DNA from: Curtobacterium sp. MCBD17_013
GTDB taxonomy: Bacteria; Actinomycetota; Actinomycetes; Actinomycetales; Microbacteriaceae
DNA: 64,000 nt
Direction: 5' to 3'
Assembly: GCF_003234565.1 (NCBI RefSeq)
Contig: NZ_QKTU01000005.1
Span: forward strand, 62,001-126,000
In this document: piece after piece, positions 16,720 through 25,623 of the stretch
Layout of the letters: every line of letters begins with the position of its first letter
Numbering within the stretch: position 1 is the first letter of the stretch
Translations under genes and position numbers: made by a program
Notes under the pieces: model-generated
What the model was told of the DNA's origin: nothing
Seen by the model: only the letters and a program-made list of their open reading frames with translations
Databases searched by the model: none

Positions 16720-18255
16720 GTGTCGAACCCCTGTGCGCCGCGTCTCCGGCGCGCCCTCGTGTCCAACGTCCGCACGGTCGTCGCCCTCCTCGCGGTCGTC
16801 GTGGCCGTCCTCGCGGCGGCACTCGCCCGCCCGGGCGTCGCGTCGGCGGCGACCACCTACACGGGCTACGTCCGCTACGCCTCGGCGCCCGCCGAGGTGA
16901 TCGGCAAGACCGCCGCGGGCTACCGCCTGCTCACGCCGGCCGAGGCCGCCGCCGTGCCGCCGGACGCCGTCACGTACCTGGCGAACACACAGTTCCTCCG
17001 GGTCGGGACCACCGGCCCGGTCTACAAGGTGTCGAGCGACGTCGTCAGCACCGTCACCACGGCGCAGTGGACGGCCCAGGGCACGCCGACGCCACGCATC
17101 GTCGACCGGGTCCCGGCGATGGAGTACTCGAGCTACGCGTCGAACCCCTCCGAGATCATCGTGCGCACCCCGGTCGGGGTCTGGCGGCACGCCACGGCCG
17201 CCGAGACCGCGAGCATCCCGGCATCGTCCGTCACGTACCGGGCCGACACGTACTACCTGAGCAGCGTCGGATCATCGCAGGTGGTCAAGCGGGTCGCCGG
17301 GGTGAGCACACCGATCACGACCGCACAGTGGCGGGCCGAGGGCTCCCCCACGCCGATGGTGCCCCCGGTGCCGAGCGTCGGCACGGACCCCTTCACCAAC
17401 GCCGCGCCCTACGTCGACCCCGACTACCCCTCCGTCGCCGCCGCTGCGGCGCTCCGGGCCAGCGGTGACACCACCGACGCCGCGGTGCTCGACCGGATCA
17501 GCGCGCACGGCGGCACGCGGTGGCTCGGGAGCGGCAACACGATCGCGACCGTCGCCGCCACCACGTCCGCGTACGTCGGAGCCGCCGTCGCCGCGGGCCG
17601 CACCGGGACGCTCGTGGTCTACGGGATCCCCGGCCGCGACTGCGGGAGCTACTCGGCCGGGGGCTTCTCGGCGACGGACTACCCGAGGTGGATCGCCCAG
17701 ATCGCCGCGGGCATCGCGCACCGACGGGTCGCCGTCGTGCTCGAACCCGACGCGCTGCTGCAACTCGGCCGATGCCCCGACGTGCAAGGTGACCGCACGG
17801 GCCTCCTGCGCGCTGCGGCGACCACCCTGACCGCCGCGGGCGCCACTGTCTACCTCGACGCCGGGACGAGCAACTCCGGCGTCGACACCGCGACGATGGT
17901 GTCCCGCCTCCTCGCCGCCGGCGTGCAGGGCGTGCGCGGGTTCGCCGTGAACGTGTCGAACTACAAGTCGACGAGCGACGTCCAGGCCTACGCCGACGAG
18001 GTCTCCCGACTGCTCGGCGGCGCGCACTACGTCATCGACACGTCGCGCAACGGCAACGGCTCCGACGGCGAGTGGTGCAACGCCCGGGGACGCGCGATCG
18101 GCCAGGCACCGGCGGCGAGCAGCCACGGCAACGAGGACGCCGCGTTGTGGATCAAGACCGTCGGGGCCTCCGACGGCACGTGCAACGGTGGACCGGCCGC
18201 GGGGACCTGGTGGAACACCATCGCGCTCGAGCTCGCGCGGAACGCCGGGTACTGA
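16720..18255 (+). CDS. Secreted GH6 cellulase with duplicated N-terminal domain
   Basis: This 511-residue protein has a Sec signal peptide (hydrophobic residues 19-36, cleavage likely after ASA around 43). Two tandem, clearly homologous repeats of about 80 residues follow (each ending in TTAQW.A.G.PTP). The C-terminal catalytic domain of glycoside hydrolase family 6 shows VVYGIPGRDCG (about 299-309, the metal-free acid region) and the signature VVLEPDALL (Glu342-Pro-Asp344), then IDTSRNGNGS. GH6 enzymes are inverting endo- or exo-beta-1,4-glucanases. The GTG at 16720 is chosen because it precedes the signal peptide and follows GGAG. The repeats are not a recognised cellulose-binding module. 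Confidence 0.9.
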   Translation: MSNPCAPRLRRALVSNVRTVVALLAVVVAVLAAALARPGVASAATTYTGYVRYASAPAEVIGKTAAGYRLLTPAEAAAVPPDAVTYLANTQFLRVGTTGPVYKVSSDVVSTVTTAQWTAQGTPTPRIVDRVPAMEYSSYASNPSEIIVRTPVGVWRHATAAETASIPASSVTYRADTYYLSSVGSSQVVKRVAGVSTPITTAQWRAEGSPTPMVPPVPSVGTDPFTNAAPYVDPDYPSVAAAAALRASGDTTDAAVLDRISAHGGTRWLGSGNTIATVAATTSAYVGAAVAAGRTGTLVVYGIPGRDCGSYSAGGFSATDYPRWIAQIAAGIAHRRVAVVLEPDALLQLGRCPDVQGDRTGLLRAAATTLTAAGATVYLDAGTSNSGVDTATMVSRLLAAGVQGVRGFAVNVSNYKSTSDVQAYADEVSRLLGGAHYVIDTSRNGNGSDGEWCNARGRAIGQAPAASSHGNEDAALWIKTVGASDGTCNGGPAAGTWWNTIALELARNAGY

Positions 18256-18326
18256 CGTATCGATTCCGCATCGGAGCCTCCGAGTCGCATCGTGGTCCGT
18301 TCCAGGCCGGCGCTAGGGTCGGCCTG

Positions 18327-18998
18327 GTGAAGACGACGACGATGGTGCTCACGTCCGCAACCGCCCTGGCCGCGGTGATCGCCCTGACCGGCTGCGCCGG
18401 CTCGGGCAGCGGCTCCGACCGACCGACGATCACGGCCACGCGGACCGCCACGGCGACCACGACCACGACCGCGACCGCCAGCCCGTCGGTCACCGCCGGC
18501 GGGAGCGGCACCGGTGGGAGCGGCACCGGAGACTCGGACGGCTCGACCTCGGCCGCCGGCGGCCGCTGCACCACGGATCAGCTCAGCGGAGGGACCGCGG
18601 AAGGTACCGGCGGTGCGGCCGGCAGCGTCGGCATCGTCCTGACGCTGACGAACACCGGCACCACGCCGTGCACCCTGCAAGGCTGGCCTGGCGTGTCCTT
18701 CGTCGGCGGCGGGGACGGCGAGCAGATCGGCGCGCCGGCCGAGCTCGACCGGACCTCCGAGCACGACACCGTCACCCTCGGGCCGGGAGCGCAGGGACAG
18801 GTCGCGCTCAAGATCACCCAGGCCGCCGCATACGACGCCGCCGAGTGCTCGCCGCAGCCGGCCGACGGGTTCCGGGTCTACCCGCCCGGGTCGAAGACGT
18901 CGCTGTTCATCAAGGACACGGCGTACACGGCCTGCGCATCGGGCACCGTGCACCTGCTGACGACGGGCGCGGTCGTGGTCGGGCCCGCCCACCCCTGA
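18327..18998 (+). CDS. DUF4232-type lipoprotein
   Basis: This 223-residue protein has a lipoprotein signal ending ALTGC (Cys near residue 23), then a long low-complexity Thr/Ala/Ser/Gly linker, and a globular domain: GRCTTDQLSG, GIVLTLTNTGTTPCTLQGWPG, FIKDTAYTACASG. This cysteine-containing beta-sandwich with LTN.G..PC.L.G.P is the DUF4232 pattern, found on many actinobacterial surface lipoproteins of unknown function. The start is GTG at 18327. It is 71 bp after the cellulase on the same strand, but without further evidence of linkage. Confidence 0.82.
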   Translation: MKTTTMVLTSATALAAVIALTGCAGSGSGSDRPTITATRTATATTTTTATASPSVTAGGSGTGGSGTGDSDGSTSAAGGRCTTDQLSGGTAEGTGGAAGSVGIVLTLTNTGTTPCTLQGWPGVSFVGGGDGEQIGAPAELDRTSEHDTVTLGPGAQGQVALKITQAAAYDAAECSPQPADGFRVYPPGSKTSLFIKDTAYTACASGTVHLLTTGAVVVGPAHP

Positions 18999-19002
18999 CA
19001 CC

Positions 19003-19033
19003 GGCGGACGGGAGACCCGGCCTCCCGTCCGCC
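19003..19033. terminator. Bidirectional hairpin between convergent genes
   Basis: Perfect 12-bp arms GGCGGACGGGAG / CTCCCGTCCGCC with a 7-nt loop, located between the lipoprotein stop (18998) and the M20 peptidase stop (19050). Confidence 0.8.
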
Positions 19034-19049
19034 GTCCTGCTCGCGGGAC

Positions 19050-20240
19050 TCAGCGGCGCACGTCAGTCCCACTCGCCAGGTCGACGAGGACGCCCGCCGC
19101 GAGTGCGGTCCGCTCCACCATGCCCTGCACGCTCGCCCACTCGTGCCGCGCGTGCGCTCCGTCACCGACGGCGCCCAGTCCGTCGAGCACGGCGCGACCG
19201 AGCGCAGAGGCGAAGTTCCCGTCACTGGCGCCGCCGACCGCCGTCTCCTCGACCGTCAGCCCCATGCCGCGGGCGACCGACTCAGCACGTGCGAACAGGG
19301 CGACGTTGGCCTCGGTGCGCTCCATGACCGGTCGGTTCCACCCACCGTGGACGGTGATCGTCGCCAGTGGGTCCTCCGGGGTGAGCGCCGCGAGCACGCC
19401 GTCGATCCTGTCCGCCTCCTCGGACGACGAGACGCGGACGTCGAGCGCCGCGGACGCGTGTCCCGCACGGACGTTGGGACGGGTCCCGCCCGCGACGACA
19501 CCGACGTTGCAGCTCGTCCCGGCCTCGAGGTCCGTCGCGCCGTGGAGCGTCAGCACGACCCGGGCGAGCTCGTCCACCGCGCTCGCCCCGGCGCGGGGGT
19601 CGAGTCCCGCGTGCGCCTCGACGCCGGTGATCTCGATGTCGAACAGCCCGACCCCCTTCCGGGCGGTCTTCAGTGCGCCGTGCTCTCCGGCGGACGCCTC
19701 GAACACCAGCACGGGCCCGTCGGTGCGCCGGACCGTGTCCTCGATGACGGTGCGGGATCCCTTGCTGCCGACCTCCTCGTCGCCGTTGAGCAGCAGGCGG
19801 ATGTTCGGACGCGGGAGTGCGGCGGCGTCCACGGCACGGATCGCCCACGCGAGCTGCACCAGTCCGGCCTTCATGTCGTAGACCCCGGGTCCGGTCATCC
19901 GGTCGCCGTCCACGGCGGCGGGACGCGCAGCGATGGTCCCGGCGGCCCACACGGTGTCGTAGTGACAGAGCGCGGTGACCCACACGTCGGAGCCGAGCGG
20001 CGCCTCCAGGTCGAGTACCGCGACGTCACCGTGGCCGTCGGTCGGGTGCACGGTGCGAGCAGTGGGAGCGCCGACCGTCTCGCCGAGCCACTGCTCGACC
20101 CACGCGAGGCCCTCCGCGAGGAGCGCCGGCGCGTCCGAGGGCGTCTCGATCCCGACGTACGCCAGGACGTCGCCCACCATCGCGTCGCGGTGCCCGGCGA
20201 CCCAGTCGAGCAGATCGGTGGTCGTCCCGGTGGCGGTCAT
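19050..20240 (-). CDS. M20 family metallopeptidase (carboxypeptidase G2-like)
   Basis: This 396-residue protein has a two-domain M20 fold. The zinc-site motifs are CHYDTVW (His-x-Asp), GPGVYDMKAGLVQ, LNGDEEVGSKGS (catalytic Glu and bridging Glu) and, at the end, GAVGDGAHARHEW. GVEAHAGLDPRAGASA belongs to the lid/dimerisation domain. This order matches glutamate carboxypeptidase (CPG2) and acetylornithine deacetylase-like amidohydrolases, which cleave an amide bond to a carboxylate-bearing amine. The ATG overlaps the preceding stop by 4 bp (ATGA), making it the last gene of a coupled operon. The true substrate is unknown. Confidence 0.88.
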   Translation of the reverse strand: MTATGTTTDLLDWVAGHRDAMVGDVLAYVGIETPSDAPALLAEGLAWVEQWLGETVGAPTARTVHPTDGHGDVAVLDLEAPLGSDVWVTALCHYDTVWAAGTIAARPAAVDGDRMTGPGVYDMKAGLVQLAWAIRAVDAAALPRPNIRLLLNGDEEVGSKGSRTVIEDTVRRTDGPVLVFEASAGEHGALKTARKGVGLFDIEITGVEAHAGLDPRAGASAVDELARVVLTLHGATDLEAGTSCNVGVVAGGTRPNVRAGHASAALDVRVSSSEEADRIDGVLAALTPEDPLATITVHGGWNRPVMERTEANVALFARAESVARGMGLTVEETAVGGASDGNFASALGRAVLDGLGAVGDGAHARHEWASVQGMVERTALAAGVLVDLASGTDVRR

Positions 20241-21265
20241 CGCGCCTCCCCGACCGTCGACGGCGCGAGCGCGGCGATCGCGGCCTCGTCCATCGCGCTC
20301 TCGCCCTCCTCGAGGCGCACGATCGCGGTGATGAGCGCCTCGATCGCGGGCAGCGCGACGCCCTGCGCGGCACCCATCGCGACGACCGGGCGGTAGTGCG
20401 CCGGCACCTCGGTCCGCCGGTGCCGGACGGCGATGTCCCGCCAGATGCCGGACCGCGTCTTCGACTGCGTGGCGAGCCAGGCGACGAGGTCGTCGAGGGC
20501 ACGCTCGGTGGTCGCCGGATCGGCACCGGAACGGAACGCCTGCGGGTCGAACGCGTCGAACGGCTCGAGTGCGATCCCCCGGCCGTCCGCGACGTCGAAC
20601 ACCTCGCGCGCCAGTGTCGTCATGACGGCGCGGTTGCGGTCGATGAGGTCGCTCATGTCGTCGTCCGCGAGCGCGGTGGCCGTGAGCATCGCGCCGAAGC
20701 CGAGCTTCGACCAGAGGAAGCCCTCGACGTTGGCGGACACGACCGGGCTCCCCCAGTGCGCCAGATCGGCGGCCAGGTCGCGCACGCGGTCACTCGTCCC
20801 GCCGGCGAACTCGCCGAGGGCCATGCCCCCGTGGCCGCCGTCCTTGACGACCCCCGGCTCCATCACGTCCGCGAAGAGGTCGACGAAGGCGATGACGGTC
20901 CGGTCGACACCGACGTGCCCGGCGATGGTGGCCTCGTTGAGGCCGTTCTGGAGCGACGCCACGAACCCGTCGGAGCGGAGCCGCGGTGCGATCCAGGCGG
21001 CAGCCGCATCGGTGGCGAGCGCCTTGACGGCGAGCAGGACCCGGCCGAGCTCGTCGGGCGCGTCCTCGAGCGTGTACGCGGGCACGTGCGCGGTCGTCGC
21101 CCCGTCGGGCGTGAGGAGGGTGAGCCCGCGCTCACGGATCGCTGCCACGTGGGCGGGATCGGCGTCGACGAGCTGGACCGGGACGCCCGCGGCGTCGAGG
21201 TGCACGGCGAGGGTGCCCCCGATCGCGCCGGCGCCGACGATCGTGGTGGTGCGGTCGGTGGTCAT
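20237..21265 (-). CDS. Ketopantoate reductase-like dehydrogenase (PanE/ApbA family)
   Basis: This 342-residue protein has an N-terminal Rossmann fold with IVGAGAIGGTLAVHL (residues about 9-23) and ACCESSORY family features: LLAVKALATDAAA, ASLQNGLNEATIAG (the SLQNG motif that contacts NADPH and substrate) and an all-helical C-terminal domain with EGFLWSKLGFGAML (the W-K-L/N region). PanE reduces 2-dehydropantoate, but here the gene sits inside a catabolic operon rather than with panB/panC, so another 2-oxo or 2-hydroxy acid is at least as likely. It overlaps both neighbours by 4 bp. Confidence 0.85.
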   Translation of the reverse strand: MTTDRTTTIVGAGAIGGTLAVHLDAAGVPVQLVDADPAHVAAIRERGLTLLTPDGATTAHVPAYTLEDAPDELGRVLLAVKALATDAAAAWIAPRLRSDGFVASLQNGLNEATIAGHVGVDRTVIAFVDLFADVMEPGVVKDGGHGGMALGEFAGGTSDRVRDLAADLAHWGSPVVSANVEGFLWSKLGFGAMLTATALADDDMSDLIDRNRAVMTTLAREVFDVADGRGIALEPFDAFDPQAFRSGADPATTERALDDLVAWLATQSKTRSGIWRDIAVRHRRTEVPAHYRPVVAMGAAQGVALPAIEALITAIVRLEEGESAMDEAAIAALAPSTVGEAR

Positions 21266-22095
21266 GCGGATGTCTCCTCTCGGATGGGCTGGTCGTCCGT
21301 GTCGGCACGCGCGTCGACCGGGTCCCAACTCAGGGGCAGTGCGTGGGCTCCGGTCGACGATCCGCCGTCGACCCGGAGGATCGAGCCGGTCACCCACTCG
21401 GCCGCCGTGTCGTCGGCCAGCCAGACCACGGCGTTCGCGATGTCGGTCGGGCGGCCTCGACGACCGAGCGGGTTGGCGGACACCGCTGCGGCGTACTCGT
21501 CGGTGACACGGTTGACGTCGCTGTCGACGTCGACGAACCCGGGCGCGACCGCGTTGACGCGGATGCCGGCGGCGCCGAGCTCGAGTGCGGAGGCACGGGT
21601 CACCATCTCCAGCGCGGCCTTCGACGTGCTGTACGGGGCCGCGCCGGGACGCGCACGCAGCGCAGAACCGGACGAGATGTTCACGACGCACGGCCGCGTC
21701 CCCGCCGTCTCGGCCCGCCGCGCGAGCGCGACGGTGGCGAGGATCGGGGCGCGGACGTTGACCGCCTGGACCGCGTCCCAGGTGGCCGCGTCGAGCTGGA
21801 GGAACGGGGTTGCCGGGTAGACGCCCGCCGCGTTGACGAGCACGTCGACGACCGCCCGGTCCCATGCCCTGTCGACGACCGCGGCGGGCGCGTCGGGTTC
21901 GCGGAGGTCCGCGGTGATGGTGACCACCGCCTCCCGACCGAGTGCGGCGACCGACGCGACCGACGCGGACGCCGCGTCGAGTGGCTCGGCGCGGAGGTCG
22001 ACCATGGTCACGAGCGCGCCGTCGGTCGCGAACCGGGTCGCGACCGCGAGACCGATGCCGCTCGCGGCGCCGGTCACGAGCACGTGCCGCGTCAC
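21262..22095 (-). CDS. Short-chain dehydrogenase/reductase of the catabolic operon
   Basis: This 277-residue SDR starts VTRHVLVTGAASGIG, with an intact TGxxxGIG loop. It continues with VNAAGVYPA (NNAG position), NISSGSALRAR (catalytic Ser) and APYSTSKAALEM (Tyr and Lys). RVDGGSSTGA marks the end of the fold and a roughly 30-residue acidic tail follows. The GTG start overlaps the transporter stop (GTGA) and its own stop overlaps the PanE-like gene, so co-translation is nearly certain. It probably oxidises or reduces an alcohol/ketone intermediate of the pathway. Confidence 0.88.
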   Translation of the reverse strand: MTRHVLVTGAASGIGLAVATRFATDGALVTMVDLRAEPLDAASASVASVAALGREAVVTITADLREPDAPAAVVDRAWDRAVVDVLVNAAGVYPATPFLQLDAATWDAVQAVNVRAPILATVALARRAETAGTRPCVVNISSGSALRARPGAAPYSTSKAALEMVTRASALELGAAGIRVNAVAPGFVDVDSDVNRVTDEYAAAVSANPLGRRGRPTDIANAVVWLADDTAAEWVTGSILRVDGGSSTGAHALPLSWDPVDARADTDDQPIREETSA

Positions 22096-23453
22096 TTGAG
22101 GACCTTGCCCTTGGTCTCGGGCATGGTCAGGTAGACGACCAGTCCGATCGCCGCGGCGATCGCGCAGTAGACCCAGACGACGTGACCGAGACCCGCGCCG
22201 CTCATCCAGGTCGTGATGTACGGCGCCGTTCCGCCGAAGATCGCGACGGCCAACGCGTACGGCAGGCCGATCCCGGTGGCTCGCACCTCGGGCGGGAACT
22301 GCTCCGCCATGATCACGGCGCAGTTCGCCGAGTAGCCGAGCAACAGCACGATCCCGATCACCTCGACGAGGACGAGCATCCAGAACGATCCGTTCAGCAT
22401 CGTGAACGCCGGCCAGGCGAACACGAGGAACCCGCCGGCGAAGATCGACATCGTCGGCTTCCGTCCGATCTTGTCCGACAGGAGACCCGCGAACGGCAGG
22501 AGCACCAGGAACACGACCATCGCGATCACGTTGGCCAGGAGCGCCTCGTTGAGCGGCAGGCCCGTCGTGACGGCGGCGTAGGTGGGCATGTACGAGACCC
22601 ACATGTAGTACAGGAGCGTGCCCGCGATCGTGACGCCGAACACCCGTGCCGTGGCACCGGGGTGGTCGCGGAACATCGCGACGATCGGGTTGCGGCGCCG
22701 GACCTCCCCGGCCTCGTCGTCGCGGCGCTGGGTGGTGAACGAGTCGGTCTCCTCGACGCTGGTGCGCAGCCAGATCCCGACGAGCCCGATCGCAGCGCAG
22801 AACACGAAGGCGGCGCGCCAACCCCAGGCGTCGAGGGCGCTCGCCGAGAACGTCGAGGTGATGATCGCGCCGATGCCGGATGCGACGAGCACCCCCGCCC
22901 CGACGGAGACCTGCTGCCACGAGCCCGCGAACGCCCGGCGGCGCGGTGCCGCGGACTCGACCAGGAACGCCGAGGAGGAGCCGAACTCGCCACCGGCCGA
23001 GAACCCCTGGACGAGCCGGGCCAGCAGCAGCACGATCGGCGCGCCGATCCCGATCACCGAGTAGCTCGGCGTGACGCCGATCACCAGGGACGCGGCCGCC
23101 ATCAACCCGATGGTGAGCATGAGGCCCTTCTTGCGCCCGTGGCGGTCCGCGAAGGCCCCGAGCACCGCCGCACCCACCGGGCGCATCACGAACCCGACCG
23201 CGAACACCGCGAGCGTCGCCAGGAGCGCGGCGGCGTCGTCACCGGACGGGAAGAAGTGGTGCGAGAAGACGGACGAGAACGTCGTGTAGACGGACCAGTC
23301 GATCCACTCGACGACGTTGCCGATGCCGCCGGCGAGGATCGCCTTGCGGCCACGGCGGGACAGCTTCGTGTCACTCGTCGCGACGGGCGGGGGTGTGCTG
23401 GTCGCCGTCGGTGCGTTGGGCAGCGCTGCTGCGGGGGTTGCGTCCTGGGTCAC
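22092..23453 (-). CDS. MHS-type MFS transporter (ShiA/KgtP/ProP group)
   Basis: This 453-residue protein has twelve predicted helices. The metabolite:H+ symporter hallmarks are a start helix GGIGNVVEWIDWSVYTTF, GFVMRPVGAAVLGAFADRHGRKK between helices 2 and 3, RLVQGFSAGGEFGSS in helix 4, and PETKGKVL at the end. Members import organic acids, betaines or ureides with protons. The GTG start follows AAGGGG. It is the transporter of the catabolic operon, so its substrate is presumably the compound that the downstream enzymes process, most likely a carboxylate. Confidence 0.9.
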   Translation of the reverse strand: MTQDATPAAALPNAPTATSTPPPVATSDTKLSRRGRKAILAGGIGNVVEWIDWSVYTTFSSVFSHHFFPSGDDAAALLATLAVFAVGFVMRPVGAAVLGAFADRHGRKKGLMLTIGLMAAASLVIGVTPSYSVIGIGAPIVLLLARLVQGFSAGGEFGSSSAFLVESAAPRRRAFAGSWQQVSVGAGVLVASGIGAIITSTFSASALDAWGWRAAFVFCAAIGLVGIWLRTSVEETDSFTTQRRDDEAGEVRRRNPIVAMFRDHPGATARVFGVTIAGTLLYYMWVSYMPTYAAVTTGLPLNEALLANVIAMVVFLVLLPFAGLLSDKIGRKPTMSIFAGGFLVFAWPAFTMLNGSFWMLVLVEVIGIVLLLGYSANCAVIMAEQFPPEVRATGIGLPYALAVAIFGGTAPYITTWMSGAGLGHVVWVYCAIAAAIGLVVYLTMPETKGKVLK

Positions 23454-23541
23454 GATGACCCCTTCTGGTCGGTGGAACGGGACGGGGTGGATGGGCGGGT
23501 GGAGCGGTACGCGGTCGACGGACGGGGTGCTCGCCGGCGAC

Positions 23542-24456
23542 TCAGTCGGCCAGGCCGGGCGCCACGTGCGCGGCGAGGTCGGCGTGTGTGGCGAACCAGA
23601 CGTCGTCGTGCGTGCGGATGTGGGCGAGCAGCTCGTCGAGCACGAGCAGCCGCGACCGGTGCCCGATGAAGTGGGGGTGCATGGTCAGCTGGAACACACC
23701 ACCGGCCGCGTACGCGGCGTCGAACTCGTCACGCCAGATCCGGCCCACCTCGCGCGGCGGCGTGTACGGCCGGAGGGACTGGAACCGCTCCATCATCAGG
23801 TACGGAGCATCGTCACGGATCCATTCCACCGGGATCTCCACGATGCCGGTGCGCTCACCGTCCTGCAGGATCTCGTAGGGGTCGTCGTCCGCCATCAGGG
23901 ACGAGTCGTACGTGAACCCCAGCTCGCGGACGACGTCGAGCGTCGAGTCCGAGAAGTCCCAGGACGGCGTTCGGATGCCGGTCGGGCGCACACCCGTCTG
24001 CGACTCGAGCACCTCCATCGCACGCCCGAGCAGATCGAGCTCGTCGTCGTGCGCCAGCAGCGTGTTCCGCTCGTGGATCCAGCCGTGCACCGCTACCTCG
24101 TGGCCGTGCTCGACGTACGTCGGGGCCTCGTCCGGACGCAGCAGCGCGCAGACCGCCGGCATGTAGAACGACGAGGGCGCCTCGTACCGGTCGAGCAGTT
24201 CGAGGATGCGTGGCACTGCCGCACGGGCCCCGTACTCCCCCTGGGCCATGCGCCCGGGTGACGTCTCGCCGTCGCGGAGTGCCGGGGTCTCGTGATCCGA
24301 ATCGAACGAGATCGCCACCGCGACGCGTGCCTCGTCCGGCCAGCGACCGGGGCCCGCTGCGGGCAGGAGGCTGCGGCCGGCCCGCACCCGCTCCACGTGG
24401 CCGCGCCAGACCTCCTCGGGCCAGCGCCAGGGCTCCTGCTGCTCGATCTCGCTCAT
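23542..24456 (-). CDS. Polysaccharide-deacetylase-fold (CE4) amidohydrolase, PgdA/PuuE-like
   Basis: This 304-residue protein has the NodB-type (beta/alpha) barrel: ISFDSDHETPAL (metal Asp pair), HGHEVAVHGWIHERN (metal His pair), GIRTPSWDFSDSTL (Arg/Trp motif), and LTMHPHFIGHRSR near the end. These features match the cytoplasmic branch containing the H. pylori PgdA-like proteins and the non-classical allantoinase PuuE, not the secreted chitin deacetylases; no signal peptide is visible. It likely hydrolyses an amide or cyclic amide. The ATG follows GAGGAG. It lies between the Lrp regulator and the transporter, on the same strand. Confidence 0.85.
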   Translation of the reverse strand: MSEIEQQEPWRWPEEVWRGHVERVRAGRSLLPAAGPGRWPDEARVAVAISFDSDHETPALRDGETSPGRMAQGEYGARAAVPRILELLDRYEAPSSFYMPAVCALLRPDEAPTYVEHGHEVAVHGWIHERNTLLAHDDELDLLGRAMEVLESQTGVRPTGIRTPSWDFSDSTLDVVRELGFTYDSSLMADDDPYEILQDGERTGIVEIPVEWIRDDAPYLMMERFQSLRPYTPPREVGRIWRDEFDAAYAAGGVFQLTMHPHFIGHRSRLLVLDELLAHIRTHDDVWFATHADLAAHVAPGLAD

Positions 24457-24522
24457 GGGGTCACTCCTCGTCGGGTGGGTTGGTCGGAGCGGCGACCCCG
24501 GTCGGGGCCGCCGCGGTGCCGG

Positions 24523-25623
24523 TCATGTCAGCACGGGGGCCTGCGCGTCGTCGGCGTCGACGAACCGGCCGTCCTCGATGCGGCGCCACATGCGCTTCCT
24601 GGTGGTCAGTTGCACGGTGACGTCGACCTCGCGGACACCCGGCAGCGCTCCGAGCACGTCCGTGGCGAAGGTGTAGACCGCGGCGAAGTCCCGGAGGAAC
24701 GCTTGGCCGATGAGGTTGTACCGTCCGAGGGTCGCGGCCGCGTAGTGCACGGCGGGGTGCTGGGCGAGCTGTCGTGCGGCCGCACCGAGCAGGTCCGGCG
24801 CCACCGAGATCCAGACCATGAGCTCGGTGCCCAGGCCGAGCAGCGCCGGCGCGACCAGTGGTCCGACGCGGACCCGCCCGGAGGCGATGAGCTGCTCGAG
24901 CGCGCGACGCGTGGCGGTCTCGGTTCGATCGAGGTGCCGCGCGAGGTCGTTCAGCGGCGTCCGCCCATCACGGACGAGAGCGCCGACCATCGCGCGCTCG
25001 AGCGGCGTCGCGGCGACCTCGGTGGGCAGCACCCCGTCATCGGCGCCGAGGTCCGGAGCAGGCGCGTTGGCCGTCGCGCTCAGGGGCATCGGGAGGGACT
25101 TCCCCGGGAACACCGTGAAGGGTGCCGTGAACGTGCGGAGCACGGGCAACGCCTCGGTCTCGACATCACCGTCCGGCGCGATGTCGGCGAGCAGGGGTCC
25201 GATGTCCGCGATCCGCTCGACCACGAGCTCGGCGACGCAGTCCGCAGTGCCGGTCAGCGTGGCGAGGAACCGGACCTCGGGGCGGCTCTGCAGTCGTGCG
25301 ACGAGATCGGTCGTCCGGCTCGCGCCACAGCGCATCCGGACCATCGCCGACACCCCGAACCCGGCTGCGAGCACGTCGGTCGCGGCGATGATCCGGACGA
25401 AGCCCAGCACGTTCAAGCGACCGACCCGCCGCTGTGCTGTCGATGCCGAGCATCCGGATGCCTCGCCCAGGGCGGCCCAGGAAGCGCGACCGTCCGCAGC
25501 GAGCGCTGTCAGGAGCGCGAGGTCGATCGGATCGGGCGTCCCAGCGTTGCCGTCGGCCGGAGTGCCATCGACGTCCCCCGCGGCCGGTGGCCGAACGGAC
25601 CCGCGATCACTCGAACTTGTCAT
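24523..25623 (-). CDS. Duplicated Lrp/AsnC-type transcriptional regulator
   Basis: This protein of about 366 residues is a tandem duplication of the Lrp/AsnC unit. The first HTH is DLALLTALAADGRASWAALG, then CSASTAQRRVGRL, followed by a ligand-binding RAM-like domain. A second HTH follows (LERAMVGALVRDGRTPLNDL, then DRTETATRRALEQLIASG) with a second ligand domain ending RKRMWRRIEDGRF. Such double-length Lrp proteins usually regulate neighbouring amino-acid or ureide catabolic genes. ATG at 25623 is preferred; a GTG 21 bp upstream is possible, and neither has a good ribosome site. It probably controls the operon running down to 19050. Confidence 0.88.
   Translation of the reverse strand: MTSSSDRGSVRPPAAGDVDGTPADGNAGTPDPIDLALLTALAADGRASWAALGEASGCSASTAQRRVGRLNVLGFVRIIAATDVLAAGFGVSAMVRMRCGASRTTDLVARLQSRPEVRFLATLTGTADCVAELVVERIADIGPLLADIAPDGDVETEALPVLRTFTAPFTVFPGKSLPMPLSATANAPAPDLGADDGVLPTEVAATPLERAMVGALVRDGRTPLNDLARHLDRTETATRRALEQLIASGRVRVGPLVAPALLGLGTELMVWISVAPDLLGAAARQLAQHPAVHYAAATLGRYNLIGQAFLRDFAAVYTFATDVLGALPGVREVDVTVQLTTRKRMWRRIEDGRFVDADDAQAPVLT

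Noticed and set aside
20237-21265. True panE for pantothenate biosynthesis
   Set aside because: Family assignment is sound, but the setting is a catabolic operon without panB, panC or panD, so the specific symbol was not used.
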